The notes below the pieces were generated by a model that saw only the letters and a program-made list of their open reading frames with translations, had not been told where the DNA came from and did not search any database. DNA of 64,000 nucleotides, from the NCBI RefSeq assembly GCF_023156585.1, contig NZ_JALNMI010000006.1, positions 146,626-210,625 on the forward strand, read 5' to 3'. Positions 1-8,439 of this stretch are shown in pieces; position 1 is the first letter of the stretch; each line of letters starts with the position of its first letter. Both the position numbers and the translations under genes were made by a program. The stretch is from Subsaxibacter sp. CAU 1640. GTDB taxonomy: Bacteria > Bacteroidota > Bacteroidia > Flavobacteriales > Flavobacteriaceae.

Positions 1-183
1 ATTATTTATAGAGCCATGGGAATTCCCACAGATATGTTTACAGTGATGTTTGCATTGGGCCGTTTGCCTGGTTGGATTGCACAATGGAGAGAAATGCGCT
101 TGAAGAAAGAACCGATAGGTCGTCCAAGACAAATTTATGTTGGTGAAACTTTAAGACCTTTCAAATCGATAGACCAACGATAA
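1..183 (+). CDS. gltA: Citrate synthase, C-terminal end (partial)
   Basis: Only the last 60 codons are in the window; the gene begins upstream. The reading frame starting at base 1 gives the citrate synthase C-terminus, including [19 protein letters not shown], the GWIAQWREM segment and the closing [10 protein letters not shown], then TAA at 181-183. The enzyme condenses acetyl-CoA and oxaloacetate to citrate in the TCA cycle. The tail is that of the type II (hexameric) family common in Bacteroidota. A strong terminator hairpin follows at once, so it ends its own transcript. Identification is from the motif pattern; the active-site His and Asp lie mostly outside the window. Confidence 0.93.
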   Translation: MIYRAMGIPTDMFTVMFALGRLPGWIAQWREMRLKKEPIGRPRQIYVGETLRPFKSIDQR

Positions 184-204
184 TTAAAACATATAATTTT
201 TAAG

Positions 205-238
205 AAAAGCTCCATTTTTTATGAATGGGGCTTTTTTT
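205..238 (+). terminator. Intrinsic terminator after gltA
   Basis: Arms AAAAGCTCCA (205-214) and TGGGGCTTTT (226-235) pair with one G-U, followed by a T run to 238. An open frame begins at the ATG at 221 inside the loop, but that ATG lies in the terminator, so the next gene is started at 251 instead. Confidence 0.85.
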
Positions 239-245
239 ATATTTG
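238..245 (+). promoter_or_regulatory. Bacteroidota -7 element (TATATTTG) for the dimethylargininase-like gene
   Basis: TATATTTG matches the TAnnTTTG consensus. Only five bases separate it from the ATG at 251, so transcription should begin at or next to the start codon, giving a leaderless or nearly leaderless mRNA. It overlaps the T run of the gltA terminator. Confidence 0.6.
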
Positions 246-250
246 CAGTG

Positions 251-1171
251 ATGGACTATTTAAAACTCAATATCAAAAATGAGACCTCGCGATTGCGCGC
301 TGTTGTCTTGGGAACTGCACAAAGTAATGGACCCACACCAACTATAGAGGAAGCTTACGACCCAAAATCACTAGAGCATATTAAGGCTGGAACGTATCCT
401 GTTGAAACAGATATGATCAAGGAGATGGAAGCGGTTGCGGCCGTATTCGACAAATATAACGTTCAAGTATTTCGTCCTGAATTGATAGAAGATTATAATC
501 AAATTTTCGCAAGAGACATAGCATTTGTTATTGATGATTTATTCATTAAAGCCAATATTTTACCAGAACGGGATGAAGAATTGGATGCCCTACAATATGT
601 GATTGATAGGATTGATCCTAATAAAGTGATTCAGCCGCCTGAAGAAGTGCATATAGAAGGTGGCGACGTAATGTTATGGAATGACCACATTTTTGTTGGT
701 ACCTATAAAGGAAGTGACTATAGCAGATATATCACTGCACGCACCAACGTGGAAGGTGTGGAATTTATTAAAAACTTATTTCCGAATAAAATAGTCAAAG
801 AATTTGATTTAGTAAAATCTAAAATTGAGCCTCGAGATAACGCTTTACATTTAGACTGCTGCTTTCAACCTGTCGGAAAGAACAAAGGAATTATATACAA
901 AAGTGGTTTTAGGGAAGAAAGCGATTATGTTTACTTGTTGAAATTATTTGGTAGGGAAAACCTATTCCACATCAATCGAGAGGAAATGTACCACATGAAC
1001 AGTAACATTTTTTCTATTGATGATGATGTAGTGATTTCCGAACGAAATTTTACTCGTCTAAATTCATGGCTACGTAATAATGGCTTTACCGTAGAAGAAG
1101 TGCCATACGCTGAAATTTCCAAACAAGAAGGATTGCTTCGCTGTTCAACGATGCCTTTAATTAGAGATTAA
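251..1171 (+). CDS. Dimethylarginine dimethylaminohydrolase / amidinotransferase-family protein
   Basis: A 306-residue protein of the guanidino-group modifying (pentein) superfamily. The expected catalytic features are visible: the acidic IEGGD motif (about 135-139), the HLDCCF histidine (about 200) and the nucleophilic Cys near the end in LLRCSTMP (Cys about 298). Family members hydrolyse methylarginines or arginine to citrulline, or transfer amidino groups; which substrate is used here cannot be read from sequence. The start at 251 is preferred over the in-frame ATG at 221 because the latter lies inside the gltA terminator. Its stop overlaps that of the convergent peptidase gene by four bases (TTAA). 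A second pentein enzyme, CtlX, lies 11 kb downstream. Confidence 0.82.
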   Translation: MDYLKLNIKNETSRLRAVVLGTAQSNGPTPTIEEAYDPKSLEHIKAGTYPVETDMIKEMEAVAAVFDKYNVQVFRPELIEDYNQIFARDIAFVIDDLFIKANILPERDEELDALQYVIDRIDPNKVIQPPEEVHIEGGDVMLWNDHIFVGTYKGSDYSRYITARTNVEGVEFIKNLFPNKIVKEFDLVKSKIEPRDNALHLDCCFQPVGKNKGIIYKSGFREESDYVYLLKLFGRENLFHINREEMYHMNSNIFSIDDDVVISERNFTRLNSWLRNNGFTVEEVPYAEISKQEGLLRCSTMPLIRD

Positions 1172-2328
1172 TCGAAAATAACTTTCTTGATCAAACGTTG
1201 ATTATCTAACTTGAAGACAGCCAAATAAGTTCCTCTACTCAAAGAATCGATTTTGATGACTTCTTTCTGTTCTGATAGAAGCTTATTTAAAATTTCTTTC
1301 CCTTGAATATCTATGAGTCGAAAATCTACAAGAGAAATTGGATTCAATTTTAAAGTAATATTCAGGGTTTTACTTGCGGGATTTGGAAATAATGTAATAT
1401 TTGAATCTAAAGCGTGCTCGGAGATAGAGAGTGCACTATCATATGCCACTGCAAATTCCATCGATGCACCCAAAGCTCCTTTTACAACCTCAAAAGCATA
1501 ATTCGGATCCATATTCGCAAGATTGTCGTTGGCAGTATGATTAACAGGTGAAACGTTTTTCTCATACAAACCCGTGATGATCTCTCCATTGTTTTCAAAC
1601 GGAATATAATCTGACGCATAAGCATATGAAATTTCTGTATTGAGATTTGAATACAATTCCATGCAATTGGCCAATATGATGGTAGCGTCGTTTGAAGCCG
1701 CATTATTGGATTGAGGGCTACTTTGGTCTCTTTCACAAACTATAGTGTTATTTGTCATTCCAGCAACACCACCAACTTCATCAATATTCAAAACCAGTTT
1801 AATATCCATGTTTTGAGGAATCACAGTATTGTTGACATAGTAATTGCTCCCGATTAAACCATTTTCTTCTCCACTGAAATGAATAAATTTGATGGAGTAC
1901 TCTGTTTCAACGTCTTTTAATAATCTGGCCAATTCTAAAAGAAGTACTGTACCTGTGCCATTATCGTTAGTGCCAGGACCATTAATGGTGTCATAATGAG
2001 CATCAATTATCAAAAAAGTATTGGGATACAAAGTGCCTGTTTTGGTTACAATGATGTTATTTGAAGTCTTGTTATTATAAGTAAAGGGTTGCAACACAAC
2101 ATCTGTGTAGCCTAAATTCTGATATCGTGTTGCAATCCAGTTTTGAGTATTGCTTAAAGCGGTTGTCCCTAATTGTTTGATGCCAAAACTTTCAAAAGTG
2201 GTTAAATCATTAAGAACATTATTATAAGACGTATTTGACACAATAGTACCGTAGAATGAATTGTAGGTTTGTGCTGAAATATTTAGATACAGAAATGATG
2301 CAAAAATTGATAAAACGATAGATTTCAT
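1168..2328 (-). CDS. Secreted M28-family zinc aminopeptidase with T9SS sorting domain
   Basis: 386 residues. A signal peptide ends near residue 19 (ISAQ). The M28 metal ligands are all present: HYD (His111, Asp113), Asp122 in TNDNGTG, the catalytic Glu pair in SGEENGLIGS (154-155) and Asp183 in NIDEVG. The last 75 residues form a type A T9SS C-terminal domain, starting at FPNPASKTLNI and ending KKVIFD, so the protein should cross the outer membrane by T9SS and be anchored or released. It most likely trims peptides outside the cell. It lies 14 bases downstream of the ACBP gene on the same strand, so it may be read through from the rsfS-ftsH transcript, though its function is unrelated. Confidence 0.9.
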   Translation of the reverse strand: MKSIVLSIFASFLYLNISAQTYNSFYGTIVSNTSYNNVLNDLTTFESFGIKQLGTTALSNTQNWIATRYQNLGYTDVVLQPFTYNNKTSNNIIVTKTGTLYPNTFLIIDAHYDTINGPGTNDNGTGTVLLLELARLLKDVETEYSIKFIHFSGEENGLIGSNYYVNNTVIPQNMDIKLVLNIDEVGGVAGMTNNTIVCERDQSSPQSNNAASNDATIILANCMELYSNLNTEISYAYASDYIPFENNGEIITGLYEKNVSPVNHTANDNLANMDPNYAFEVVKGALGASMEFAVAYDSALSISEHALDSNITLFPNPASKTLNITLKLNPISLVDFRLIDIQGKEILNKLLSEQKEVIKIDSLSRGTYLAVFKLDNQRLIKKVIFD

Positions 2329-2342
2329 AGTTCTATAAGTTG

Positions 2343-2609
2343 TTATTCACGATAGAGAAAATAGTTATTTACCAAATCGATATAAATTCGTTTGGCCTCA
2401 TCTGGTGTTACATCTCTAACCTGAAATAAAGCATTTGTCTTAAAAGCATTAATGATCGGTTTTCTACTACTTGGACGCTCGTAATTATTTGTGGCTCTTT
2501 TGTAGTATGCGTAAAGTCTCAAAAGAAAATCTGCTGGAAATGGTTCAGTAAAATTGTTGATGCGTTCCACCGCATCCTCAAATTCTATATCCAATTCATT
2601 TTGGTCCAT
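2343..2609 (-). CDS. Acyl-CoA-binding protein (ACBP)
   Basis: 88 residues, the full length of a one-domain ACBP. The four-helix signature is recognisable: FEDAVERINN at helix 1, then FLLRLYAYYKRAT (helix 2, the acyl-CoA-contacting YxxYKxAT-like motif) and helix 4 DEAKRIYIDLV. It binds long-chain acyl-CoA esters in the cytoplasm and could buffer or deliver them to lipid synthesis. Its ATG overlaps the psd stop by one base (TAATG), meaning translational coupling to a phospholipid gene; this context supports a role in membrane lipid supply. ACBPs are mainly eukaryotic but are well known in Bacteroidota. Confidence 0.85.
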   Translation of the reverse strand: MDQNELDIEFEDAVERINNFTEPFPADFLLRLYAYYKRATNNYERPSSRKPIINAFKTNALFQVRDVTPDEAKRIYIDLVNNYFLYRE

Positions 2610-3259
2610 TATTTTTCTGCAAGGATGCTTATACCTCCTTTGACTTTTTGATTAAGAGAGACATTTACTTTTGTATCCAATGGTAGAAAAACATCTACCC
2701 TTGAGCCAAACTTAATAAATCCTGAATCGGCACCTTGGATAACGTTTTCAGTTTCTTTAGCATAGTTAACGATACGTTTTGCCAAAGCTCCTGCTATTTG
2801 TCTATGCAGAACATTTCCAAATACAGAGTTCTTCACTACCACTGTGGTTCTTTCATTTTCTTCACTGGCTTTAGGATGCCAAGCCACTAAAAATTTGCCA
2901 GGATGATATTTGCTGAAAACCACATTTCCACCCACAGGGTATCTTGTCACATGCACATTTATAGGTGACATAAAAATTGATATTTGTAGGCGCTTTTCAT
3001 TAAAAAATTCCTTTTCAAAAACTTCTTCAATAACTACAACTTTTCCGTCAACAGGAGATAATACATGGTTTTCATTGAGTTGCCCTATTCGTTTAGGGTT
3101 TCTGAAGAACTGAAGGATCATGAGAAAAAAACCTAGCAAAACCAACATTAAGCCTTTGCGAAGCCATTCTAAAGTTACGAAATAATCAATTAAAAAAATT
3201 GATGCAACCAATAAGACTAAACTTATAAATATAATTTTATGACCTTCTTTATGAAACAT
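2609..3259 (-). CDS. psd: Phosphatidylserine decarboxylase (short, membrane-anchored type)
   Basis: 216 residues, the short Psd form typical of Bacteroidota. Two hydrophobic segments (about 9-25 and 36-51) anchor it, followed by the catalytic domain: LSPVDGKVV, the MSPINVHVTRYPV segment (98-110) and the self-cleavage Gly185-Ser186 in FIKFGSRVDVF, where the Ser becomes the pyruvoyl cofactor. It converts phosphatidylserine to phosphatidylethanolamine. The ATG lies 11 bases inside the cdsA 3' end, and the stop overlaps the ACBP start, so cdsA-psd-ACBP are tightly coupled. Together CdsA and Psd perform the first and last steps of PE synthesis; a phosphatidylserine synthase is not in the window. 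Confidence 0.93.
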   Translation of the reverse strand: MFHKEGHKIIFISLVLLVASIFLIDYFVTLEWLRKGLMLVLLGFFLMILQFFRNPKRIGQLNENHVLSPVDGKVVVIEEVFEKEFFNEKRLQISIFMSPINVHVTRYPVGGNVVFSKYHPGKFLVAWHPKASEENERTTVVVKNSVFGNVLHRQIAGALAKRIVNYAKETENVIQGADSGFIKFGSRVDVFLPLDTKVNVSLNQKVKGGISILAEK

Positions 3260-4070
3260 GTGGAAACAATCTTAACAATAAATAGAAAAATGGTGCTACA
3301 AAAATAATACTATCCAACCTATCCAACAAACCTCCATGACCTGGCATAATGACGCCACTATCTTTGACATTGGCTTGTCTTTTGAATTTGGACTCAATCA
3401 AATCGCCAATGGTACCAAAAACGCTCACTGTGATACTTAAAATAAGCCAAAACGTAAAATTCAAGGTTCCGGTAAATTTAGCTATAAAATAACTTGTCAA
3501 ACATGCGAAAAACAAGCCTCCCAAAAATCCTTCGACGGTTTTTTTTGGTGAAATGCTAGGAAACAACTTTTGTTTGCCAAAATTCTTTCCAATCAAATAG
3601 GCTCCTGTATCGTTAACCCACACCAAAATGAAGGCACCCAACAGAAGCAAAGGTGTAAATTCATAATTATTGTTAGCAATTAAGATCAAAAATATAAAAG
3701 AACTCGTCAGATAAAATGTGGTTAAAATGTATCGTTTTGTATTAAAGAGCGGAATGGTTTTTTCTGAAAATAAGTCTTTGATTAGGAGTAACTGAACAAA
3801 GATGGTGATCACTTGCAGAATTTGAATAGCTTCATTAAATCCAGAATCTTCTGAAAATGAAAGACACCAGAAGCTAAAACCAAGATACATTAAGGCAAAA
3901 ACAATATATGGTGATTTACTTTCGAGTTGGATTAACTTTTTAAACTCTGCCATACATATGAGGCCAAATCCCAAAAACAACACGACTAATGCATATTGCC
4001 AATAAATACAAAGTATGAGTAATGAAATGTATAAGGCGCCTGAAATCGCTCTTGTGCTGAGTTCCTTCAT
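3249..4070 (-). CDS. cdsA: Phosphatidate cytidylyltransferase
   Basis: 273 residues with about seven to eight hydrophobic segments. The family signature near the C-terminus is present: SGVIMPGHGGLLDRLDSIIF, with the conserved Gly-His-Gly-Gly-Leu-Leu-Asp-Arg-Asp-like core. Upstream FGKQKLFPSISPKKTVEG is the second conserved block. It makes CDP-diacylglycerol from phosphatidic acid and CTP in the inner membrane, feeding psd next to it. The ATG immediately follows the stop of the LUD gene with no gap. Confidence 0.95.
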   Translation of the reverse strand: MKELSTRAISGALYISLLILCIYWQYALVVLFLGFGLICMAEFKKLIQLESKSPYIVFALMYLGFSFWCLSFSEDSGFNEAIQILQVITIFVQLLLIKDLFSEKTIPLFNTKRYILTTFYLTSSFIFLILIANNNYEFTPLLLLGAFILVWVNDTGAYLIGKNFGKQKLFPSISPKKTVEGFLGGLFFACLTSYFIAKFTGTLNFTFWLILSITVSVFGTIGDLIESKFKRQANVKDSGVIMPGHGGLLDRLDSIIFVAPFFYLLLRLFPHVS

Positions 4071-4676
4071 TTATAAGTCTTCTAACAGCAGCAAATATAG
4101 GTTTTTTGAACTACTTCCATAAGTGAGAAAATCCTTGTCTTCAACTGTTTTGAAGTGCTTGATGGTAGTAATATTTGTAGGAATTTTGTCTTTATTTTTG
4201 TTCTTGATGCCACGAAGACCTTCACCAATACTTTCTACGAATTGGCTTGTTGTAGCATAAATAATGAAGTTTGAAGGAAGATCTTTTAGCTTCTTTTCGG
4301 CTATTTGATTGGAGGAAATTAAAAGAGAACCATCATCTGCAATTAAATATTCACAAGTAGATAAAAAGTAAGTACTTTCAGAAATTTTCTTGGTTGTTTT
4401 TAAATCAAAACTCTTAAACAAGTCCTTAAGACGGTCATCAATTAAATAAACCTGCTCGTCTTCCCATTTGTTTTCTTTTAAAATCCCTCGGAGATTATTC
4501 TGAATCTCCTGCATGTTTTCACAATACAAAAACTTTCCACCGTTTGCCTTAAAATTTATAGTAAATTTTTCGTCGATAGGTAGCTTTATTTCAGGCATAT
4601 ACTTGCCTCTTTCTTCGTTTTTTATGTTATCTCCTTCACTGTCTTTTAAACCGAAGATTTTACGAAATAGACTCAT
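4071..4676 (-). CDS. LUD-domain protein (LutC/YkgG-like)
   Basis: 201 residues. The C-terminal two thirds resemble the LUD domain: CEYLIADDGSLLISS corresponds to the conserved acidic-Gly-Thr/Ser strand, and the end KNLYLLLLEDL matches the last LUD strand. LUD proteins in other bacteria belong to the LutABC lactate oxidase, but no LutA or LutB is present here, so a lactate role should not be assumed. In Bacteroidota a LUD protein is often found between ftsH and cdsA, as here. It begins 106 bases downstream of the ftsH stop and abuts cdsA. Confidence 0.7.
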   Translation of the reverse strand: MSLFRKIFGLKDSEGDNIKNEERGKYMPEIKLPIDEKFTINFKANGGKFLYCENMQEIQNNLRGILKENKWEDEQVYLIDDRLKDLFKSFDLKTTKKISESTYFLSTCEYLIADDGSLLISSNQIAEKKLKDLPSNFIIYATTSQFVESIGEGLRGIKNKNKDKIPTNITTIKHFKTVEDKDFLTYGSSSKNLYLLLLEDL

Positions 4677-4782
4677 CTATGGGTTGCTATTAACCTGATT
4701 CATTATATGATTGTATCAAATATAAAAAAACTTAAACTAATCTTTGGTCAATTTAAGTTTTTTATATTTTCATTGTGAATTA

Positions 4783-6804
4783 TTACTTTAGTAAGTCGTC
4801 CTGAACTTCTTTTTCAGTGACATCCGAAGATTCGATGCCTTTAAGATCACTCTCTTCTGTTTTTTCAGCATCTTCAAGAAGTTCTTCTTTTTCAAAAGCT
4901 CGCTTTCCAAATATTTTCTCCAAATTGTCCTTGAAAATAACCTCTTTTTCCAAAAGAACTTCTGCCAATTCGGTCAGTTTATCCTTGTTGTCTTCAAGGA
5001 TTTTAATTGCTCTTTGATACTGTTCTTCAATGATGTTTGAAATCTCCTTGTCTATCAATTCAGCAGTTTGCTCACTGTATGGTTTGGTAAAGCCCATTTC
5101 ACTTTGACCTGTAGAATCGTAATAGGTGAGGTTTCCCACTTTATCGCTCAACCCATAAATAGTAACCATTGCTCTCGCTTGCTTTGTAACTTTTTCCAGG
5201 TCACTCAAGGCACCTGTTGAAATTTTTCCGAAGATAACTTGCTCTGCAGCTCTACCACCAAGTGCCGCGCACATTTCGTCAAGCATTTGTTCGGTTCTTA
5301 CAATCAACCGCTCCTCTGGTAGATACCACGCGGCACCTAAAGAACGTCCTCTTGGGACAATTGTAACTTTGACCAATGGTGCAGCATGTTCTAACATCCA
5401 ACTTATTGTGGCATGACCTGCCTCGTGAAACGCAACAGCTCTTTTTTCGGAAGGAGTAACAATTTTGTTCTTTTTTTCAAGTCCGCCAATAATTCGGTCA
5501 ACAGCATCCAGGAAATCTTGTCTATTAACCTCCTTTTTGTTTTGTCTTGCAGCAATCAAAGCAGCCTCGTTACATACATTGGCAATGTCGGCACCGGAAA
5601 ATCCAGGAGTTTGACGTGCAAGAAAATCGATATCTAAATCATCTGCCTTTTTAATAGGTCTTAAATGCACTTCAAATATTTCTTTACGTTCTCTAATATC
5701 TGGCAGATCAACAAAAATTTGTCTATCAAAACGGCCTGCACGCATCAAAGCCTTATCTAGGACGTCAGCTCTATTGGTAGCCGCCAACACAATCACATTT
5801 GTATTTGTGCCAAAACCATCCATTTCTGTCAATAATTGGTTAAGTGTATTTTCCCGCTCGTCATTAGAGCCTGAAAAATTATTCTTACCTCTGGCTCGAC
5901 CTATCGCATCAATTTCATCTATAAATATAATGGCAGGCGACTTTTCTTTAGCTTGCTTGAATAAATCTCTTACACGAGAGGCTCCAACACCTACAAACAT
6001 CTCCACAAAATCCGAACCAGATAGAGAAAAGAAAGGCACTTTGGCTTCACCTGCTACGGCTTTTGCCAATAGTGTTTTTCCCGTACCTGGAGGTCCTACA
6101 AGTAAAGCTCCTTTTGGTATTTTTCCGCCAAGAGATGTGTATTTGTCAGGATTTTTGAGGAAGTCCACTATCTCTTGAACTTCTTCCTTTGCTCCTTCCA
6201 AACCAGCAACATCTCTGAATGATGTTTTGACATCTGTGTTTTCATCAAAAAGTTTCGCTTTTGATTTTCCGATATTGAAAATCTGACCACCAGCACCACC
6301 ACCAGCTCCAGATGACATTCGTCTCATAATAAAAATCCAAACAGCTATAATCAATACAAATGGTAATAATGTCAAAAGGAAATCACCCCAAACATTATGT
6401 TCGGTTTCAAAAGTTACTGATGTATTTTTTAACTCATTTTCTTCAATGGTTTGATTGATCTTTTCTTGAAATAGGGCTAAATCACCAAACTCAAATTTAT
6501 AATTTGGAGGTGGGGTTAATGTTGGTAAAATGGAATTGGGTTTTGTCTTTTTATGAGTTTCAGTCTCCTGGGCTTCTTTGGTGAGATAAACTTTAGCTTC
6601 TCGGTTGTTAACAATTACAACTTTAGACACTTCGCCATTTTTCAAATAATCAAAAAACTTTGAAGGTGTAGTTGTCACAGCATCTTGTCCTCCAAATCCG
6701 CCAGAAAAAATTTGAATCCCAAAAAATATTGCGATGATGATACCGTAAATCCAATATGGATTTAATTTTGGTTTTTTATTTAGATTTTTATTGTCGTTTG
6801 CCAT
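4783..6804 (-). CDS. ftsH: ATP-dependent zinc metalloprotease FtsH
   Basis: 673 residues. Two membrane segments (about 17-35 and 142-160) flank the periplasmic region; a Gly-rich linker leads to the AAA domain with Walker A GPPGTGKT (237-244), Walker B IFIDEID (293-299) and the second region of homology around RPGRFD-like MRAGRFDRQI. The zinc site is HEAGH (460-464), with the third ligand Glu/Asp further on. The acidic C-terminal tail (EELLEDAEKTEESD onward) is typical of Bacteroidota. It degrades misassembled membrane proteins and regulators. Eight bases separate it from rsfS upstream, so they share a transcript. Confidence 0.98.
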   Translation of the reverse strand: MANDNKNLNKKPKLNPYWIYGIIIAIFFGIQIFSGGFGGQDAVTTTPSKFFDYLKNGEVSKVVIVNNREAKVYLTKEAQETETHKKTKPNSILPTLTPPPNYKFEFGDLALFQEKINQTIEENELKNTSVTFETEHNVWGDFLLTLLPFVLIIAVWIFIMRRMSSGAGGGAGGQIFNIGKSKAKLFDENTDVKTSFRDVAGLEGAKEEVQEIVDFLKNPDKYTSLGGKIPKGALLVGPPGTGKTLLAKAVAGEAKVPFFSLSGSDFVEMFVGVGASRVRDLFKQAKEKSPAIIFIDEIDAIGRARGKNNFSGSNDERENTLNQLLTEMDGFGTNTNVIVLAATNRADVLDKALMRAGRFDRQIFVDLPDIRERKEIFEVHLRPIKKADDLDIDFLARQTPGFSGADIANVCNEAALIAARQNKKEVNRQDFLDAVDRIIGGLEKKNKIVTPSEKRAVAFHEAGHATISWMLEHAAPLVKVTIVPRGRSLGAAWYLPEERLIVRTEQMLDEMCAALGGRAAEQVIFGKISTGALSDLEKVTKQARAMVTIYGLSDKVGNLTYYDSTGQSEMGFTKPYSEQTAELIDKEISNIIEEQYQRAIKILEDNKDKLTELAEVLLEKEVIFKDNLEKIFGKRAFEKEELLEDAEKTEESDLKGIESSDVTEKEVQDDLLK

Positions 6805-6811
6805 ATACGTT

Positions 6812-7183
6812 TTAGTAACTTGTTTCTATAATGGTAGTTTTTGCATCTCCCCATAGACTTTCAATGTCGTAATACTGTCTTGTGTGTTTTTGAAACACAT
6901 GCACTACAACGTTTACATAGTCCATCAAAACCCATTCGGCATTGTCACTACCTTCTATATGCCAAGGATGGTCTTTAAGTTCTTTACTGACTTTCTTTTG
7001 TACGGAATTAACAATGGCGTTAACCTGTGTGTTTGAAGTACCCTCACAAATAATGAAATAATCACAAACCGTGTTTTCTAACTCCCTTAAGTCAAGAATT
7101 TTAATATCTTTTCCTTTTACATCTTCAATACCACCTAATATTACTGTTATCAACTGGTCTGCGTTATTATTGCTTTTCGCCAT
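6812..7183 (-). CDS. rsfS: Ribosomal silencing factor RsfS
   Basis: 123 residues from the ATG at 7183 (the codon before it is TTG, giving a one-residue longer alternative). Family features: VKGKDIKILDLRELENTVCDYFIICEGTS contains the conserved Asp-Tyr-Phe-Ile-Ile-Cys-x-Gly-x-Ser/Thr strand, followed by WHIEGSDNAEWVLMDY and VVVHVFQKHTRQYYDIESLW. It binds uL14 and blocks subunit joining in starvation. First gene of the rsfS-ftsH-LUD-cdsA-psd-ACBP block; a -7 element sits at 7206-7213. Confidence 0.95.
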   Translation of the reverse strand: MAKSNNNADQLITVILGGIEDVKGKDIKILDLRELENTVCDYFIICEGTSNTQVNAIVNSVQKKVSKELKDHPWHIEGSDNAEWVLMDYVNVVVHVFQKHTRQYYDIESLWGDAKTTIIETSY

Positions 7184-7205
7184 CAAATTAGTTTACAATT
7201 TAGTG

Positions 7206-7213
7206 CAAAGTTA
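7206..7213 (-). promoter_or_regulatory. -7 element (TAACTTTG) for the rsfS-ftsH operon
   Basis: The plus strand reads CAAAGTTA, that is TAACTTTG on the minus strand, matching TAnnTTTG. It lies 22 bases before the rsfS ATG (7183) and points the right way. No equally good -7 element is seen for the divergent birA gene. Confidence 0.6.
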
Positions 7214-7280
7214 TTATTTTTTTAGTTCTTTTGAGCTTTGTTAATCTTAAGAAAACCATAATTTCCTTAAAATAATCAGT

Positions 7281-8012
7281 ATGCGTATAATCAAACTTAA
7301 TGCCATTGATTCGACAAATTCGTATTTAAGGCGTTTGAGTACCGAAGAAATGCTGGAAGATTATACTATTGTCACGGCAGATCACCAAACGGATGGCAGA
7401 GGTCAGATGGGAACAAACTGGGCATCTCAAGAAGGCAAAAACCTTACTGTTAGTGTCTTCAAGGATGTTTCATTCTTAAAAATAGAACATAGTTTTTACA
7501 TTAGTATATCTGTTTCTCTTGCTGTATTTAAGGCTTTAGAGATGTTTCAAATAAGAAGATTAAAGATAAAATGGCCTAACGACATTTTGTCAGAAAACAA
7601 AAAAATTGCCGGTATATTGATTGAAAATGTCATTAAGCAGAATCAATTACAGGCATCTGTCATAGGTCTTGGTTTGAATGTCAACCAAACAGAGTTTGAA
7701 GGTTTGCCAAATGCTTCGTCACTTCTTTTGATTTCTGGAAAAGTACTTGATTTAGATGAAGTGTTAAACGAAATCTTAAAACAGCTACATATTTATTTTC
7801 AGAAATTGGAGAATGGTTATCTTAAAAAGCTTAAACAAGAATATGAAAATCAATTATTTAGAAAAGGTAAGCCTTCAACCTTTATGAATATGCATGGAGA
7901 ATTTTTTACAGGCATTATTTTGGGGATTTCCGATTCGGGGAATTTAAAGCTTCAAACGGAAAAAGATGAGGAACTAGAATTTGACCTTAAAGAAATTTCC
8001 TTAATTTATTAA
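7281..8012 (+). CDS. birA: Biotin-[acetyl-CoA-carboxylase] ligase
   Basis: 243 residues, lacking the N-terminal helix-turn-helix of the E. coli protein, so it is the catalytic-only type and is not a repressor. The biotinyl-AMP binding loop is GRGQMG (39-44) followed by TNWASQEGKNL; KWPNDIL and KKIAGILIEN carry the conserved lysine. A small C-terminal SH3-like domain ends the protein. It attaches biotin to carboxylase carrier domains. It is divergent from rsfS and its stop shares a TTAA with the convergent SRPBCC gene. Confidence 0.94.
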   Translation: MRIIKLNAIDSTNSYLRRLSTEEMLEDYTIVTADHQTDGRGQMGTNWASQEGKNLTVSVFKDVSFLKIEHSFYISISVSLAVFKALEMFQIRRLKIKWPNDILSENKKIAGILIENVIKQNQLQASVIGLGLNVNQTEFEGLPNASSLLLISGKVLDLDEVLNEILKQLHIYFQKLENGYLKKLKQEYENQLFRKGKPSTFMNMHGEFFTGIILGISDSGNLKLQTEKDEELEFDLKEISLIY

Positions 8013-8404
8013 ATTATTTTCTGAAGATTTTTTGCCCAAGTTTCAATCAGTTTGCTGATGGGTCCTTTAACCATCATTGCAATCATAGCATTGAAATCGC
8101 CATTGAACAAAAATTGAACGCGGCTCGAATTTTCAGTTTCTTTAACAATATCGACAAAAAGGTTAAAATCAAGTTTTCCGCCTGCTGCCTCCAAAATCAA
8201 TTTATTAGGTACTGAACTTTCTTTCTTTTGAAGTGCAACATCTGGCATACCCGACAAAGCGAATATAAACCCATTTTCACCTAATAATTCAAATTTACTC
8301 ATGTTTTCGGGCATGATTTTCTCAAAATTTTTTAAGTCATTGAGAAAGTCATACACTTGTTTTGGTGATTTATCTATAATTTGTTTTGGGGATTCTAATT
8401 TCAT
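8009..8404 (-). CDS. SRPBCC-family (START-like) protein
   Basis: 131 residues from the ATG at 8404. The frame is open to 8455, but the later ATG gives the normal family start MKLESPKQ and avoids running into pyrE territory. The fold pattern is that of polyketide cyclase/START proteins: KSPKQVYDFLNDLKNFEKIMP (helix after strand 1) and an amphipathic C-terminal helix PISKLIETWAKNLQKII. No catalytic motif is evident and the ligand is unknown. It begins 35 bases downstream of pyrE, likely in one transcript. Confidence 0.75.
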   Translation of the reverse strand: MKLESPKQIIDKSPKQVYDFLNDLKNFEKIMPENMSKFELLGENGFIFALSGMPDVALQKKESSVPNKLILEAAGGKLDFNLFVDIVKETENSSRVQFLFNGDFNAMIAMMVKGPISKLIETWAKNLQKII

Positions 8405-8439
8405 GTCAGGAATATATTTTAAAAATTTAAAAAGAACTA

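Noticed and set aside
221..250. Earlier ATG (221) for the dimethylargininase-like gene
   Set aside because: It is within the gltA terminator and upstream of the -7 element that overlaps the T run.
4071..4676. LutC lactate-utilisation subunit
   Set aside because: Only a LUD domain is visible and LutA/LutB are missing, so a lactate function is not claimed.
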